A stretch of 64,000 nt of DNA from Crossiella sp. S99.2 (GCF_023094165.1 NZ_JALMDK010000016.1:124001-188000); one strand, 5' to 3'; counted from the first letter of the stretch, positions 1-8,717 are shown. Program-made: numbers and translations. The notes: generated by a model from the sequence alone, not told the origin.

Positions 1-172
1 GTGGCCGGATCCGGGTGAGGGCGGCCTGCAGCAGGGTGGTCTTGCCGATGCCCGCCGGGCCGCGGAGCAGGACCGCCTGGCCGGTGCCGGCCCGCGCCTT
101 CTCGGCGATCTCGACCAGCAGGTCCAGTTCCCGGTCCCGCCCGACCAGCGCTGTGTCCCTGCCCCCGTTCAT
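1..172 (-). CDS. AAA/LuxR-type (LAL-like) regulator, N-terminus only
   Basis: This is the first 57 residues of a protein that runs off the left edge. It starts at ATG 172 (MNGGRDTALVGRDRELDLL) and has a Walker A P-loop, GPAGIGKTT, at about residues 43-51. The pattern VGRxxEL...GPAGIGKTT is typical of the AAA/NACHT-like ATPase domain of large LuxR-family (LAL/MalT-like) or SARP-associated regulators. It is divergent from the P450 gene at 330, with about 157 bp between them, so it may regulate the adjacent metabolite locus. The DNA-binding end is outside the window, so the exact family cannot be fixed. Confidence 0.7.
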   Translation of the reverse strand, partial: MNGGRDTALVGRDRELDLLVEIAEKARAGTGQAVLLRGPAGIGKTTLLQAALTRIRP

Positions 173-329
173 GACGGAATCCTAGCTCCCGGCAACCAGG
201 CCGTCCGTCTCTGTTCCAGTCCGCGAGAGGCCCGGTCCCGGCCCGAGCTTCTGGGCGTTTTCCTGCCAGGGAGGCCGCAAGGTGGACCCGCGGGGCGTGG
301 CCGTCCCGCCTGGCAGCCAAGGAGGAGCT
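173..329. promoter_or_regulatory. divergent intergenic region between regulator and P450
   Basis: This 157-bp gap must hold the promoters of the leftward regulator (start 172) and the rightward P450. I see no convincing -35/-10 pair. The one clear signal is AAGGAGGAG at 319-327, a strong ribosome binding site that decides the P450 start at ATG 330 over an in-frame GTG at 282. Confidence 0.4.
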
Positions 330-1514
330 ATGCCGGCAGACGAACCGGCCCGGTGCCCGGTGGTGGACTTCCCCAGACGGGTCCCCGGCGAGGCGTTCCC
401 ACCGGCCGACTACGCCCGCTTCCGCGAGCTTCCCGGCCTGGCCCGCACCAGCCTGCCGACCGGCCAGGAGGTCTGGCTGGTGACCAGGCACGAGGACGTG
501 CGCGCGGTGCTCACCGACGCCAGGGTCAGCTCGGACCCGACAAAGGAAGGCTTCCCCAGTTTCGGCCGCACCGGGGGTGTGCCGCGGTCCGATGAGGTGC
601 CCGGCTGGTTCGTGGGCTACGACCCGCCCGAGCACAACCGGTTCCGCAAGGCGCTGATGCCGGAGTTCACCGTGCGCCGGATGCGCGAGTGGCGACCGGC
701 GATCCAGAAGATCGTGGACGAGCGGATCGACGCGATGCTGGCCCGCGGGGACAAGGCCGACCTGGTCGAGGACTTCGCGCTGCCGATCCCCTCCCTGGTC
801 ATCTCCGCCCTACTCGGCGTGCCCTATGCCGACCACGACTTCTTCGAGTCCCGGACCCAGGTGCTGGTCAGCCTGGGCTCCTCACACGAGGAGCGAGAGG
901 CCGCGGGCAAGGCGCTGCTGCGCTACGTCACCCGGCTGATCGCGATCAAGCAGAAGTGGCCCGGCGACGACCTGATCAGCCGGATCCTGGCCGCCGGGGT
1001 GCTGACCCCGGAGGAACTGCCCGGCACCGGCATGCTGCTGCTCATCGCCGGACACGAGACCACCGCCAACAACATCGCGCTGGGCGTGCTGACCCTGCTG
1101 CAGAACCCGCAGTGGATCGGCGACGACCGGGTGGTGGACGAGACCCTGCGGCTGCACTCGGTGGCCGACCTGGTCGCGCTACGGGTGGCGGTGGCCGACC
1201 TGGAGATCAACGGCCAGCTGGTCAAGGCCGGCGAGGGCATCATGCCCCTGGTCGCCGCGGCCAACCACGACGAGTCGATGTTCGGCTGCCCCGGCCAGTT
1301 CGACCCGGAACGCGGCGCCCGCCAGCACGTGGCTTTTGGTTACGGCGTGCACCAGTGCCTGGGCCAGAACCTGGTGCGGGTGGAGATGGAAATCGCCTAC
1401 CGGACACTGTTCGAGCGGATCCCTGGACTGCGGCTGGCGGTGCCGGTGGCAGAGCTGCCGTTCAAGTACGACGGGGTGCTCTTCGGCGTGCACTCGATGC
1501 CGGTCACCTGGTAG
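330..1514 (+). CDS. cytochrome P450, CYP105/CYP107-like
   Basis: This is a 394-residue class I bacterial P450 monooxygenase, presumably cytosolic and fed electrons by ferredoxin. Visible motifs are the I-helix oxygen-binding AGHETTANN, the K-helix ExxR in DETLRLHS, and the cysteine heme-ligand loop FGYGVHQCLGQ. It ends in PVTW, like many CYP105 proteins. ATG 330 was chosen because a strong AAGGAGGAG lies just upstream; an in-frame GTG at 282 would add 16 residues with no obvious site. It converges on, and overlaps by 11 bp, the end of the leftward biosynthetic operon. The substrate is unknown; tailoring of the product of that operon is a reasonable guess. It closely resembles the P450 at 15051 in its I-helix and C-terminus, so the two may be paralogues. 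Confidence 0.92.
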   Translation: MPADEPARCPVVDFPRRVPGEAFPPADYARFRELPGLARTSLPTGQEVWLVTRHEDVRAVLTDARVSSDPTKEGFPSFGRTGGVPRSDEVPGWFVGYDPPEHNRFRKALMPEFTVRRMREWRPAIQKIVDERIDAMLARGDKADLVEDFALPIPSLVISALLGVPYADHDFFESRTQVLVSLGSSHEEREAAGKALLRYVTRLIAIKQKWPGDDLISRILAAGVLTPEELPGTGMLLLIAGHETTANNIALGVLTLLQNPQWIGDDRVVDETLRLHSVADLVALRVAVADLEINGQLVKAGEGIMPLVAAANHDESMFGCPGQFDPERGARQHVAFGYGVHQCLGQNLVRVEMEIAYRTLFERIPGLRLAVPVAELPFKYDGVLFGVHSMPVTW

Positions 1515-1698
1515 GCGTCGCGGTGGTCGCCTGCAACTGGATCTGCACCAGCAGTTCGGTCAGCAGGCGCCCCGCGGCTTCGACCCCGCCTTCGGCGCTG
1601 GTGTGCGCGACGAGCTGTTCGGCCCGCCTGCGATCGCCGTTGGCCACCGCGGCGACCAGCTCCGCCGTGCGACCGCGTAGCCAGCTGAAATCCTCCAT
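1504..1698 (-). CDS. small helical protein of unknown function
   Basis: This 64-residue protein (MEDFSWLRGRTAELVAAVAN...) starts at ATG 1698 behind GGGGAGGA, a good ribosome binding site. It is rich in Ala, Leu, Arg and Glu, looks wholly alpha-helical, and has no signal peptide or membrane segment. It is the last gene of the leftward operon, 55 bp after the DUF1295 gene, and its end overlaps the convergent P450 by 11 bp. I do not recognise a family. The site and position support a real gene; the small size leaves some doubt. Confidence 0.55.
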   Translation of the reverse strand: MEDFSWLRGRTAELVAAVANGDRRRAEQLVAHTSAEGGVEAAGRLLTELLVQIQLQATTATPTR

Positions 1699-1753
1699 GC
1701 CTGTCCTCCCCGTGTCGGCTCCACTCCTGTATAGGTGCAGCTGGTGGCGGCAG

Positions 1754-2602
1754 CTATCCGTGGCCGCCTGGTTTGCCTCGGAGTCCCGCCTGGTTGCCCG
1801 ATTTTCCCGGTGGCAACGGGAAGAAGCCGCTCGTGCGGCGGGCGTAGGCGGCGTAGTCCGGGCGGTGCAGGCGGAGGTGGCGTTCCAGGATGGGTTTGCC
1901 GCCGAAGCCGCCGGCCAGCAGGGCCGTCATCAGCAGCGGGGCGAAGACGGTGGCGGCGCCGAGCCAGGTGTCGCAGGCGAGCAGGTACAGGCCCCACCAC
2001 AGGCAGGCGTCGCCGAAGTAGTTGGGGTGCCGGGTGTAGCGCCACAGGCCCTGGTCGAGGACCTTGCCGTGGTTGGCCGGGTTGGCGCGGAACCGGCGCA
2101 ACTGCCCGTCCGCGACTGCCTCCAGATAGAAACCCGTCAGCCAGACGCCGGTGCCGATCCAGTGCAGCAAGCTCAGCTCGCCGCCGAGGTACTGGGTGAG
2201 CTGGACCGGCAGCGAGACCAGCCACAGGTACCCGGCCTGCACCAGGTAGACCCGGGTCAGCAGGAAGGTCTTCGGCCGGGGGCGGGCGTTGGCCAGGACC
2301 ACGATGGCGGCGTAGCGCCGGTCCTCGCGCCGGTGCCGGTTGCGGGCGTGGATGTGCGCGGACAGGCGCAGGCCCCAGATCACGGTGAGTGCGGTGACCA
2401 GCAGGCGGACGGGCAGGGTGCCGTGACCGGCGGACAGGGCGAATCCGGCCAGGGCCACCACGACGAAGCCGAGGCCCCAGACGCTGTCGATGGTGTCGTA
2501 GCGGTTCCGGCGCACGGCCACCCAGAAGGTGATCAGGGTCAGCAGGAGCACCAAGGCCAAGGTGAGGGCCAGGTTGAGGCCCAGCGGGGCGAGGTCAGCC
2601 AT
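1754..2602 (-). CDS. DUF1295 / steroid 5-alpha-reductase-like membrane protein
   Basis: This 282-residue integral membrane protein has about six to seven hydrophobic segments and the signature YTRHPNYFGD near residue 190, typical of DUF1295 and related ICMT/steroid-reductase-fold enzymes. Family members are NAD(P)H-dependent reductases or small-molecule methyltransferase-like proteins; the reaction here is unknown. Reduction of an alkene in a terpenoid would fit the context. Its ATG lies inside the end of the upstream prenyltransferase gene (8-bp overlap), so translation is probably coupled. The C-terminal 20 or so residues are Gly/Lys-rich and unlike the family core. Confidence 0.85.
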   Translation of the reverse strand: MADLAPLGLNLALTLALVLLLTLITFWVAVRRNRYDTIDSVWGLGFVVVALAGFALSAGHGTLPVRLLVTALTVIWGLRLSAHIHARNRHRREDRRYAAIVVLANARPRPKTFLLTRVYLVQAGYLWLVSLPVQLTQYLGGELSLLHWIGTGVWLTGFYLEAVADGQLRRFRANPANHGKVLDQGLWRYTRHPNYFGDACLWWGLYLLACDTWLGAATVFAPLLMTALLAGGFGGKPILERHLRLHRPDYAAYARRTSGFFPLPPGKSGNQAGLRGKPGGHG

Positions 2603-3761
2603 GGTGGAACCGCCGGGCCTGGTCGAGGTCGCCGTTGGTCAGGCCGAACTTCGCGTGGAACATGCGGGGGTTGAAGTACACCGCGATCCGGGGCGGGCCG
2701 TCGCTGGTCTGCTGGGCGCTGACGTAGGTGTGCGCGTACATCTGGGACGCGGGCTCGGGACCGGCGAAGACCTCGGCACAGCGCTCGTAGGCCGCCCGCG
2801 CGGCTTCGGGTGCCTGGTAGGCGGACAGCACCTCGCGGATCATCGTGCGGGCCTCATTGTCGTTGCGGCAGTGCGGGGTCAGCGCGAACTGGTGGGTGAC
2901 CGAGTCGATCGGGTCGGGCCTGCCGTGGACCAGGGCGATATAGGTGCCGCAGGACCAGAAGCGGCGGCTGTTGGACCGCCATTGCAGCCGGGTGCGCGCG
3001 GGCACCCCGTCCGGCCAGCCGGATCGCGCCGCGGCGCTCTCGGCCAGCCGGGCCAGGGCCGGACCGTCTCCGGCAAGGCGGTGCGGGGCGAGCCGGTCCA
3101 GGCGGGCCAGACGCTCGGCGGCGAGGCGGCCGCGATGCTGCGCGTACAGCTTCACCCGGGCCGCTGGGCTGTCGCTGAGGTCGAGGCAGAGGTAGGACAG
3201 CACGTCTTCGGGGTGCAGCGCGTTGGCCAGGCGGGGCCACTGGCCGGGGAAGCCGAGTGCGGTCAGCAGCTCGTCGCAGGTGGGGCCGCAGGTGCGTGGC
3301 GTGGTGCCGCCCAGCCACAGGTAGATCTTGCCTGCCGGGCGCCGGGCGCGGGACCAGCTCAGGGTGTGGAAGGCGGCCATGGGTGGTCGCCGGGCCGGGT
3401 CCGGGGTCAGCAGGTGCTCGATCCGGCGCAGGCGGGCCGGGGACAGGTCGTACGCCTCGGTCAGGCGCGTGGTCAGGTGTTGGGCGGCGGCCCAGTACGT
3501 CGCCGGGTTCGAGGGCTCGGCCAGGGCTTCGACGGTGGCGCGCAGTGCGATCGGGCCATCGGTCAGCACGACGGAGAGTTCCAGCGGGGTGTTGTCGGAG
3601 GTCAGGGTGGACCAGAGTGGGGGCTGGTCGATGCGGCGGTCGCCCCAGGACTCGGTCAGGGTCCGGTAGCCGTCGAGCACCTGGGGTGCCAGGTCGGTCA
3701 GGTTGGTGGCGCGGCACAGTTCGCGCAGGGCGGTCTCGCCGAACTCGCGCATGGTGGTCAT
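2595..3761 (-). CDS. DMATS-type aromatic prenyltransferase (copy 1)
   Basis: This 388-residue soluble protein is of the dimethylallyltryptophan-synthase (ABBA-barrel) type, which transfers an isoprenoid diphosphate to an aromatic, usually indolic, acceptor. Diagnostic residues are E37 in TESWG (acceptor-binding Glu), KIYL (the K-x-Y diphosphate-binding pair) and RVKLY (the R-x-K-x-Y set), plus the C-terminal RIAVYFNPRMFH block. The ATG at 3761 overlaps the stop of the upstream hydrolase as ATGA. It is a clear paralogue of the gene at 4600-5814, sharing TESWG, LQWRSNSRR, the RIAVYFNPRMFH block and an FGLTNGDL end. Acceptor and prenyl length cannot be read; the pyrrole made nearby is a candidate acceptor (inference). 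Confidence 0.88.
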   Translation of the reverse strand: MTTMREFGETALRELCRATNLTDLAPQVLDGYRTLTESWGDRRIDQPPLWSTLTSDNTPLELSVVLTDGPIALRATVEALAEPSNPATYWAAAQHLTTRLTEAYDLSPARLRRIEHLLTPDPARRPPMAAFHTLSWSRARRPAGKIYLWLGGTTPRTCGPTCDELLTALGFPGQWPRLANALHPEDVLSYLCLDLSDSPAARVKLYAQHRGRLAAERLARLDRLAPHRLAGDGPALARLAESAAARSGWPDGVPARTRLQWRSNSRRFWSCGTYIALVHGRPDPIDSVTHQFALTPHCRNDNEARTMIREVLSAYQAPEAARAAYERCAEVFAGPEPASQMYAHTYVSAQQTSDGPPRIAVYFNPRMFHAKFGLTNGDLDQARRFHHG

Positions 3762-4606
3762 CCGGCCAGCACCTCCCGCAGGGCCGCGGCGAAGGAGTAG
3801 GGGTGGGTGCGGTAACCGTCGTGGCCGCCGGGCAGCTCGACCGTGGCGGTGCCGAGCACCTCGGCCAGGGCCAGGGTGGAGCGGGTCAGCAGGGTCTCCC
3901 GGCCGGTCCCACACGCGCGCACCGCCGGAGTGATCACCGTGGCCGCCTCGCGCAGAGCCGCCCACGCCTGCTCGTCCGGCTGATACTCCCAGGTGGCGCC
4001 GAAATCGTTGGTGAGGAAGAAGTTCAGGTTGGCCGAGGTGCGCCGGGTCGGTGGTGACCAGGCCACCTCGGCGGTGCGGTCGGTGTGGTCGGTCAGCGGC
4101 ACTTCCAGCACCTGACTCATCCGCCGGAACACCGCCTGCCAGCCGCCGGTGCGGTGCAGCCGTTGTGCCTGACCGACCACGCCGTGCACCGCCGCCCGGT
4201 CCTCGGCATCGAGCAGCGACGGCAGCGGCGGTTCGTGGGCGACGAAACGGCGGATCAGGTCCGGGTGCTGCCGCACCAGGTCGAGCCCGATCACCGCGCC
4301 GGTGCTGGAGCCGAACACCACTGCCCCGGTCAGGCCGAGGCCGGTGAGCAGGCCGTGCACGTCCGCCGCGTGCTGCCGGATGCCAGGCGCGGCAACGGGA
4401 TCGTCGACCGTGGTGCGGGTCTGGCCGCGGCGGTCGTAGGTCAGCACGGTGAAGTCGGCGGCCAGGGTCTCGGTGAGCGGGCCCGCGCAGTCGGCGTCGC
4501 CGCCACCGCCCGGCAGGATCACCAGTGGCGGGCCGCTGCCGCAGATCGCGTAGTGCAGTCCGGCGCCGGGCACCCGCAGCACGCCGGTGCGCACCGGGCT
4601 CACCAC
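3758..4606 (-). CDS. alpha/beta-hydrolase
   Basis: This 282-residue alpha/beta-hydrolase-fold protein has an oxyanion region around LPGGGG, the nucleophile elbow GSSTG with predicted Ser101, and a C-terminal GGHDGY carrying the catalytic His. It starts at GTG 4606 inside the end of the second prenyltransferase gene (7-bp overlap), and its stop overlaps the next start as ATGA. In a cluster with a carrier protein and no condensation or ketosynthase domain, it could release or transfer the acyl group from the carrier, or edit it as a type II thioesterase (inference). There is no signal peptide. Confidence 0.85.
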   Translation of the reverse strand: MVSPVRTGVLRVPGAGLHYAICGSGPPLVILPGGGGDADCAGPLTETLAADFTVLTYDRRGQTRTTVDDPVAAPGIRQHAADVHGLLTGLGLTGAVVFGSSTGAVIGLDLVRQHPDLIRRFVAHEPPLPSLLDAEDRAAVHGVVGQAQRLHRTGGWQAVFRRMSQVLEVPLTDHTDRTAEVAWSPPTRRTSANLNFFLTNDFGATWEYQPDEQAWAALREAATVITPAVRACGTGRETLLTRSTLALAEVLGTATVELPGGHDGYRTHPYSFAAALREVLAG

Positions 4607-5814
4607 GCGGTCCTGGGCACGGACATGCCCTGGAAGCGCCAGGTCTGGGCCAGGTCGCCGTTGGTCAACCCGAAGCGGGAGTGGAACATGCGGGGGTTGA
4701 AGTACACCGCGATCCGGGGTGTGCCGGAGTCGTCGTGGCGGGCGCTGACGTAGGTGAGGTTGTACATCTGCTTGGCCGGGTCCGGGCCGACCAGGGAATC
4801 CACGCAGCGGGTGTAGGCGGCGCGGCTGCGGTCGGAGACGGCGAAGGCATCCAGGACCTCGTGCACCATCCGGTCGGACTCGGCGTCGTTGCGGCAGCGG
4901 GTGGGCAGGGCGAACTGGTGCAGCACAGTGTCAATCGGCTGCGATTGGCCGTGCACCAGTGCCACGTAGGTGTCGGCCGACCAGTAGCGACGGCTGTTGG
5001 ACCGCCACTGGAGTTTGGTCCGGGCGGAGGCGCCGGGGGCCCAGGCCGAGCGTTGTTCCGCGCGGTTGGCGATGCGCGCCAGTGCGGGTCCGGCCCCGGC
5101 GTGTGGGTTGGCGGCGAGGCGGTCGAAGCGTTCCAGGCGTTGCGCGGTCAGCCTTCCCCGGTGCTGCACGTACACCTTGGTGCGGGCCGAGGGCGCCTCG
5201 CTGAGGTCCAGGGAGAAGAAGGGCACCACGTCATCCGGGTGCAGGGCGTCCGCGATCCGTTGCCACTGGCCGGGAAACCCGAGCAGGGTCAGTGCTTCGT
5301 CGTAGATCGGGCCGCACGAGGCGATCTCGGATCGGGGCACGCACAGGTAAATCTTGCCTTCGGGGGCCCCGGTGCGGGACCAGCCCATGACGTGCAGGGC
5401 CACCATGGGCTGGCGCAGTCCGGGGCGTGGGGCGAAGAGGTGCTCGATCCGGTGCAGGTGCTCGGTGTACAGGCCGTAGGTCTCGGCCAGGCGTGCGGTC
5501 ATCCGTTGCGCGTTGGCCCAGTAGCCCTCGGGGGTCGGTGGGTCGGCGAGGGCCTCGATGGCCACCCGCACGGCGACCGGTTCGTCTTGCAGGAGAACGG
5601 AATACTCGATCGGGGTGCTGTCCGGGGTGAGGATCGACCAGGGCGGCCCGTCCTCGATCCGCCGCCGGCCCCAGGACTCGGTCATGATCCGGTAGCCGTC
5701 GACGGCCTGGGTTTCCAGCTCGGCCAGTCCGGATGCCTGGCAGAGCCGCCGGACGGCGAGTTCGCCGTAACCGGCCATGGTCTGCGGAATGGGTTCGCCT
5801 GGCTGGAACATCAT
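4600..5814 (-). CDS. DMATS-type aromatic prenyltransferase (copy 2)
   Basis: This 404-residue DMATS-family prenyltransferase is paralogous to the gene at 2595. It shows E46 in TESWG, KIYL, ARTKVYVQ with the R-x-K-x-Y pattern, SNSRRYWSADTY and RIAVYFNPRMFH. The ATG at 5814 overlaps the P450 stop as ATGA. All diphosphate-shielding Lys/Tyr positions I can align are kept in both copies, so both look active. Two DMATS enzymes in one operon suggest two prenylations, or prenylation of two different positions or substrates. Confidence 0.88.
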   Translation of the reverse strand: MMFQPGEPIPQTMAGYGELAVRRLCQASGLAELETQAVDGYRIMTESWGRRRIEDGPPWSILTPDSTPIEYSVLLQDEPVAVRVAIEALADPPTPEGYWANAQRMTARLAETYGLYTEHLHRIEHLFAPRPGLRQPMVALHVMGWSRTGAPEGKIYLCVPRSEIASCGPIYDEALTLLGFPGQWQRIADALHPDDVVPFFSLDLSEAPSARTKVYVQHRGRLTAQRLERFDRLAANPHAGAGPALARIANRAEQRSAWAPGASARTKLQWRSNSRRYWSADTYVALVHGQSQPIDTVLHQFALPTRCRNDAESDRMVHEVLDAFAVSDRSRAAYTRCVDSLVGPDPAKQMYNLTYVSARHDDSGTPRIAVYFNPRMFHSRFGLTNGDLAQTWRFQGMSVPRTAW

Positions 5815-7010
5815 CGGAAGAACCTCATCGGCATGGTCGTGATCCCGTTGATGGCGGTGGAACTGAGGTGCTGTGGCTCCTGGACGAGGCTGAAGCGCAG
5901 GCGGCGGTGGGCCAGCTCCTCGATCAGCGAGCTGAGCAGCAGCCGGGCGGCCTGCGCGCCGGCGCAGTAGTGCGCTCCCCTGCCGAAGCCGAGGTGTGCG
6001 CTGGCCGGCCGGCCGGGGGTGAACCGGTACGGGTCGGGGAAGACGGACTCGTCTCGGTTGGCCGAGGCTACCCAGGCGGCCACCCAGTCGCCCGCGCGGA
6101 GTTGCCTGCCACCGAGTTCGATATCGGTGGTCACCCGGCGGACCAGGCTCTGGGTCGGGGTGGCCCAGCGCACGCCCTCCTCGACCAGGGCCGGGAGGTG
6201 GGCGGGTTCGGCGTCCCACAGCTCGGGTTGGTCGGCCAGGCGTAGCAACAGGTGTGCCGCGACATGGGGTGTGGTGGTGTTGCCGCCGATCAGGGTGCTG
6301 TAGAGGTTCAGCAGCACATCGCGGCTGCTGGTGGGTCCGCCGGACAGGGTGATCGAGCGCAGGTCGTCGGCGAAGGCGTTTCCGCTGCGCAGGGCGGTGT
6401 GGATCAGGTGGAAGAGTTTGGCGTGCGTGTGCTGGAGGGTGGTTGTGGTGCTGCCCCTGGTGAATTCCGGGTCAGCGGGGGCGATGCAGCCGATTGCGTG
6501 GAACACCATGGCGTCCCAGTCCCGCTCGGGCAGGTCCAGCAGCGGGCCCAGGGCGAGCATCGGCAGTCGTCGCAACGCGGGCATGATGTCCTGCTCGCCC
6601 AAGGGCAGGGCGGCGACCAGGCGGTGCACGCGCTCGCGGATCGCATCGGCGTGCGCGCGCACCGCGGCCGGGCCGAGGTGGCGCATGGTCAGTGCGCGGA
6701 GCTGGGCGTGTTGCGGCGGATCGGCCAGGACCACGGTGCGTCCGCCTGCCGGGTCCGGGGCTCCGATGGAGTCCAGGATGGTGCCGGACGCGGAGCTGAA
6801 AGTGTTGGTGTCGAGCAGGATCGTCGCGCAGTCCCGGTGGGTGAAGACCGACCAGTAGGGCACTCCGGACGGGGTGCGGTCCCGGCGCACCGGTTGGGTC
6901 TGGCGCAGGCGGTGCCACCTGCCGTGCGCGCTGCCCGTCGCGTAGGCGGCCGGGTCGGCTAGGTCGAACGGGCAGTCCAGGGGCGGACCCGGCTCAGTGC
7001 GCACCGGCAC
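5811..7010 (-). CDS. cytochrome P450 next to carrier protein
   Basis: This 399-residue P450 starts at GTG 7010 and overlaps the end of the carrier-protein gene by 17 bp. The heme loop FGRGAHYCAGAQ and ExxR (EGVR) are intact. The I-helix reads LIGGNTTTPH instead of the usual AGxxTT; a GGN(E/T)TT form is known among P450s of antibiotic pathways. P450s encoded beside an adenylation/carrier pair often oxidise the carrier-bound amino-acyl group, as in the aminocoumarin and nikkomycin pathways, so the substrate may be the prolyl- or pyrrolyl-S-carrier. Action on the terpene or prenyl part is equally possible. Confidence 0.9.
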   Translation of the reverse strand: MPVRTEPGPPLDCPFDLADPAAYATGSAHGRWHRLRQTQPVRRDRTPSGVPYWSVFTHRDCATILLDTNTFSSASGTILDSIGAPDPAGGRTVVLADPPQHAQLRALTMRHLGPAAVRAHADAIRERVHRLVAALPLGEQDIMPALRRLPMLALGPLLDLPERDWDAMVFHAIGCIAPADPEFTRGSTTTTLQHTHAKLFHLIHTALRSGNAFADDLRSITLSGGPTSSRDVLLNLYSTLIGGNTTTPHVAAHLLLRLADQPELWDAEPAHLPALVEEGVRWATPTQSLVRRVTTDIELGGRQLRAGDWVAAWVASANRDESVFPDPYRFTPGRPASAHLGFGRGAHYCAGAQAARLLLSSLIEELAHRRLRFSLVQEPQHLSSTAINGITTMPMRFFR

Positions 7011-7242
7011 CGCCCGCCTGGATGAGTGCGGCCATCTTGCGGATGGTGTTCCACTGGGACGGGGTGTGTCGTTCCAGGGAGACCGCGTAGGTGTGCTCCA
7101 CGTGCACCATCAGCTGCTCGACGTTGAGCGAGTCGATCAGCCGGTACTCCAGCAGTGGGGTGTCGGCGTCGAACTCGATGTCCTCCCCGGGCAGCAACAC
7201 CTCGGCGATGAACTGGTGCAGCTGCTTCTCGGTCTCGTTCAC
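6994..7242 (-). CDS. acyl/peptidyl carrier protein
   Basis: This 82-residue carrier protein starts at GTG 7242, overlapping the stop of the adenylation gene (stop ends at 7239). The phosphopantetheine attachment site is the Ser in LIDSLNVEQL, near residue 41. Length and the four-helix pattern match stand-alone PCP/ACP proteins such as the prolyl carriers of pyrrole pathways (PltL/RedO type). Its position between the adenylation enzyme and a P450 makes it the tether for the activated amino acid. Assignment to proline rests on the neighbours, not on this sequence alone. Confidence 0.88.
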   Translation of the reverse strand: MNETEKQLHQFIAEVLLPGEDIEFDADTPLLEYRLIDSLNVEQLMVHVEHTYAVSLERHTPSQWNTIRKMAALIQAGGAGAH

Positions 7243-8717
7243 CGGCGTTTCTCTCCCTGTATTTCGGCGAGCAGCCGCTGCCGGTCCACCTTCCCGGTGG
7301 CGGTCCGGGGCAGCTGCTCGAACTGGCGGAGGGTGTCGATGACCAGGTGCCGGGGCAGCCGTTCGGCGAGAAACCGCTTCACCTCGATGGCGGACGGCGT
7401 GCGGCCCGCGCGGGCGCGAACGCAGGCGCACAGCCGGGCCCGGTGTCCGCTGCCGGTCACCAGGACCACCGCCTCGGCCAGGTCAGGATGCGCGGCCAGC
7501 TCCGCCTCGATCTCGCCCAGTTCCACCCGGTGGCCCCGGACCTTGACCTGATGGTCGCGGCGGCCGAGGTAGTCGAACGCGCCGTCGGCACGCGGCCGGA
7601 CGAGATCACCGGTGGCGTAAGGCCCTTGCCGGCCAACGGCTACGCCCAGGTAACCGGCCATCACCGTCGGGCCGTCCACCATCAGCTCGCCCACCTCGCC
7701 GGGCCTGGCACGGCTGCCGTCCGGGCGGATGGCCCACACCTGGTTGTCACACGCGGCGGTGCCGATGGGGATCGGGGTGGTGTGCTCGGCGGACAGCGAA
7801 CCGACCGGGTGGTAGGTACAGACGTTCGTTTCGGTGGGGCCGTAGAAGTTGTACAGCGCCAGCTCTGGCCAGCGCGCCCGCAGTGCCTTGAGGTCGGGCA
7901 GTGGGAAGACCTCGCCCGCGAACAGCACGGCCCGCAGCGGCAGGTCGTCTATTTCCAGTAGACGGCCGTGTTCCATCATCAGGGTCAGGGCCGAGGGCAC
8001 CGAGTACCAGATGGTGATCCGGTGTTCCCGGATGAAACGCACCAGGGCGCGGGCCGGGGTGCCCTCGGGGACCAGGTGCACCGAGGCGCCCGTGTGGAAG
8101 GCCGCGTACAGGTCGAATACCGACAGGTCGAACTGGAACGGGGCGTGGTTGGCCAGCCGATCCCCGCTGTGCACAGCAAGCAAACCGACCGACCAGTTGA
8201 CGAAGGCGAGTGCGGCGCGATGGGTGACGCAGACGCCCTTGGGCTTGCCGGTGGATCCGGAGGTGTAGAGCACGTAGGCCAGTTCCCCGGGCGAACCGAC
8301 CGGTTGGTCGGGACCGGGCCGAGCCGGGAACTCCCCAGGGCTCAGGGCGGGCATCGAGGTCAGCTCGGGGTTCGACTCGGCCAGCTCGGCCAGCCGCTCC
8401 CGGGTGGTGATCACCGCCGCGGGCACGCAGTCGGCGATCAGGGCGGTGACCCGCCGGGCCGGGCTGTGGGAGTCGACCGGGACATAGGCCGCGCCCAGCC
8501 GTAGCACCGCCTGCAAGGCGGCCACGGCGAACGCCGACTTGTCCAACCACAGCAGGACCAGGTCCCCGCTGCGCACCCCGAGATCGGCCAGTGCACCGGC
8601 GAGCCGGTCGGCGAGGTCGTCGAGTTCGCGGTAGGTCAGCTGACCGTCCGGTGCGCTGATCGCGAGTGCGTCCGGGGTGCGGTGGGCCTGTCCGCGCAGG
8701 AGCTGTTCGAGCCTCAC
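7239..8717 (-). CDS. stand-alone amino-acid adenylation enzyme, probably L-proline
   Basis: This 492-residue NRPS-type adenylation domain activates an amino acid as the AMP ester and loads the adjacent carrier. Core motifs are YTSGSTGKPKG (A3), NFYGPTETNV (A5), YATGDLVR (A7), the RGHRVELGEIE hinge (A8) and the catalytic Lys in PRTATGKVDR (A10). Reading the specificity pocket by eye against GrsA gives D-L-F-Y-L-A-F-V-C-K, close to the D-L-L-Y-L-A-L-V-C-K pattern I recall for prolyl enzymes of RedM/PltF type. It starts at GTG 8717 in a GTGA overlap with the dehydrogenase stop. There is no condensation domain. Confidence 0.87.
   Translation of the reverse strand: MRLEQLLRGQAHRTPDALAISAPDGQLTYRELDDLADRLAGALADLGVRSGDLVLLWLDKSAFAVAALQAVLRLGAAYVPVDSHSPARRVTALIADCVPAAVITTRERLAELAESNPELTSMPALSPGEFPARPGPDQPVGSPGELAYVLYTSGSTGKPKGVCVTHRAALAFVNWSVGLLAVHSGDRLANHAPFQFDLSVFDLYAAFHTGASVHLVPEGTPARALVRFIREHRITIWYSVPSALTLMMEHGRLLEIDDLPLRAVLFAGEVFPLPDLKALRARWPELALYNFYGPTETNVCTYHPVGSLSAEHTTPIPIGTAACDNQVWAIRPDGSRARPGEVGELMVDGPTVMAGYLGVAVGRQGPYATGDLVRPRADGAFDYLGRRDHQVKVRGHRVELGEIEAELAAHPDLAEAVVLVTGSGHRARLCACVRARAGRTPSAIEVKRFLAERLPRHLVIDTLRQFEQLPRTATGKVDRQRLLAEIQGEKRR

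Noticed and set aside
689..2674. A 661-codon + strand frame across the P450, small gene and DUF1295
   Set aside because: It runs through three supported genes in other frames and has Arg/Gly-rich shadow composition.
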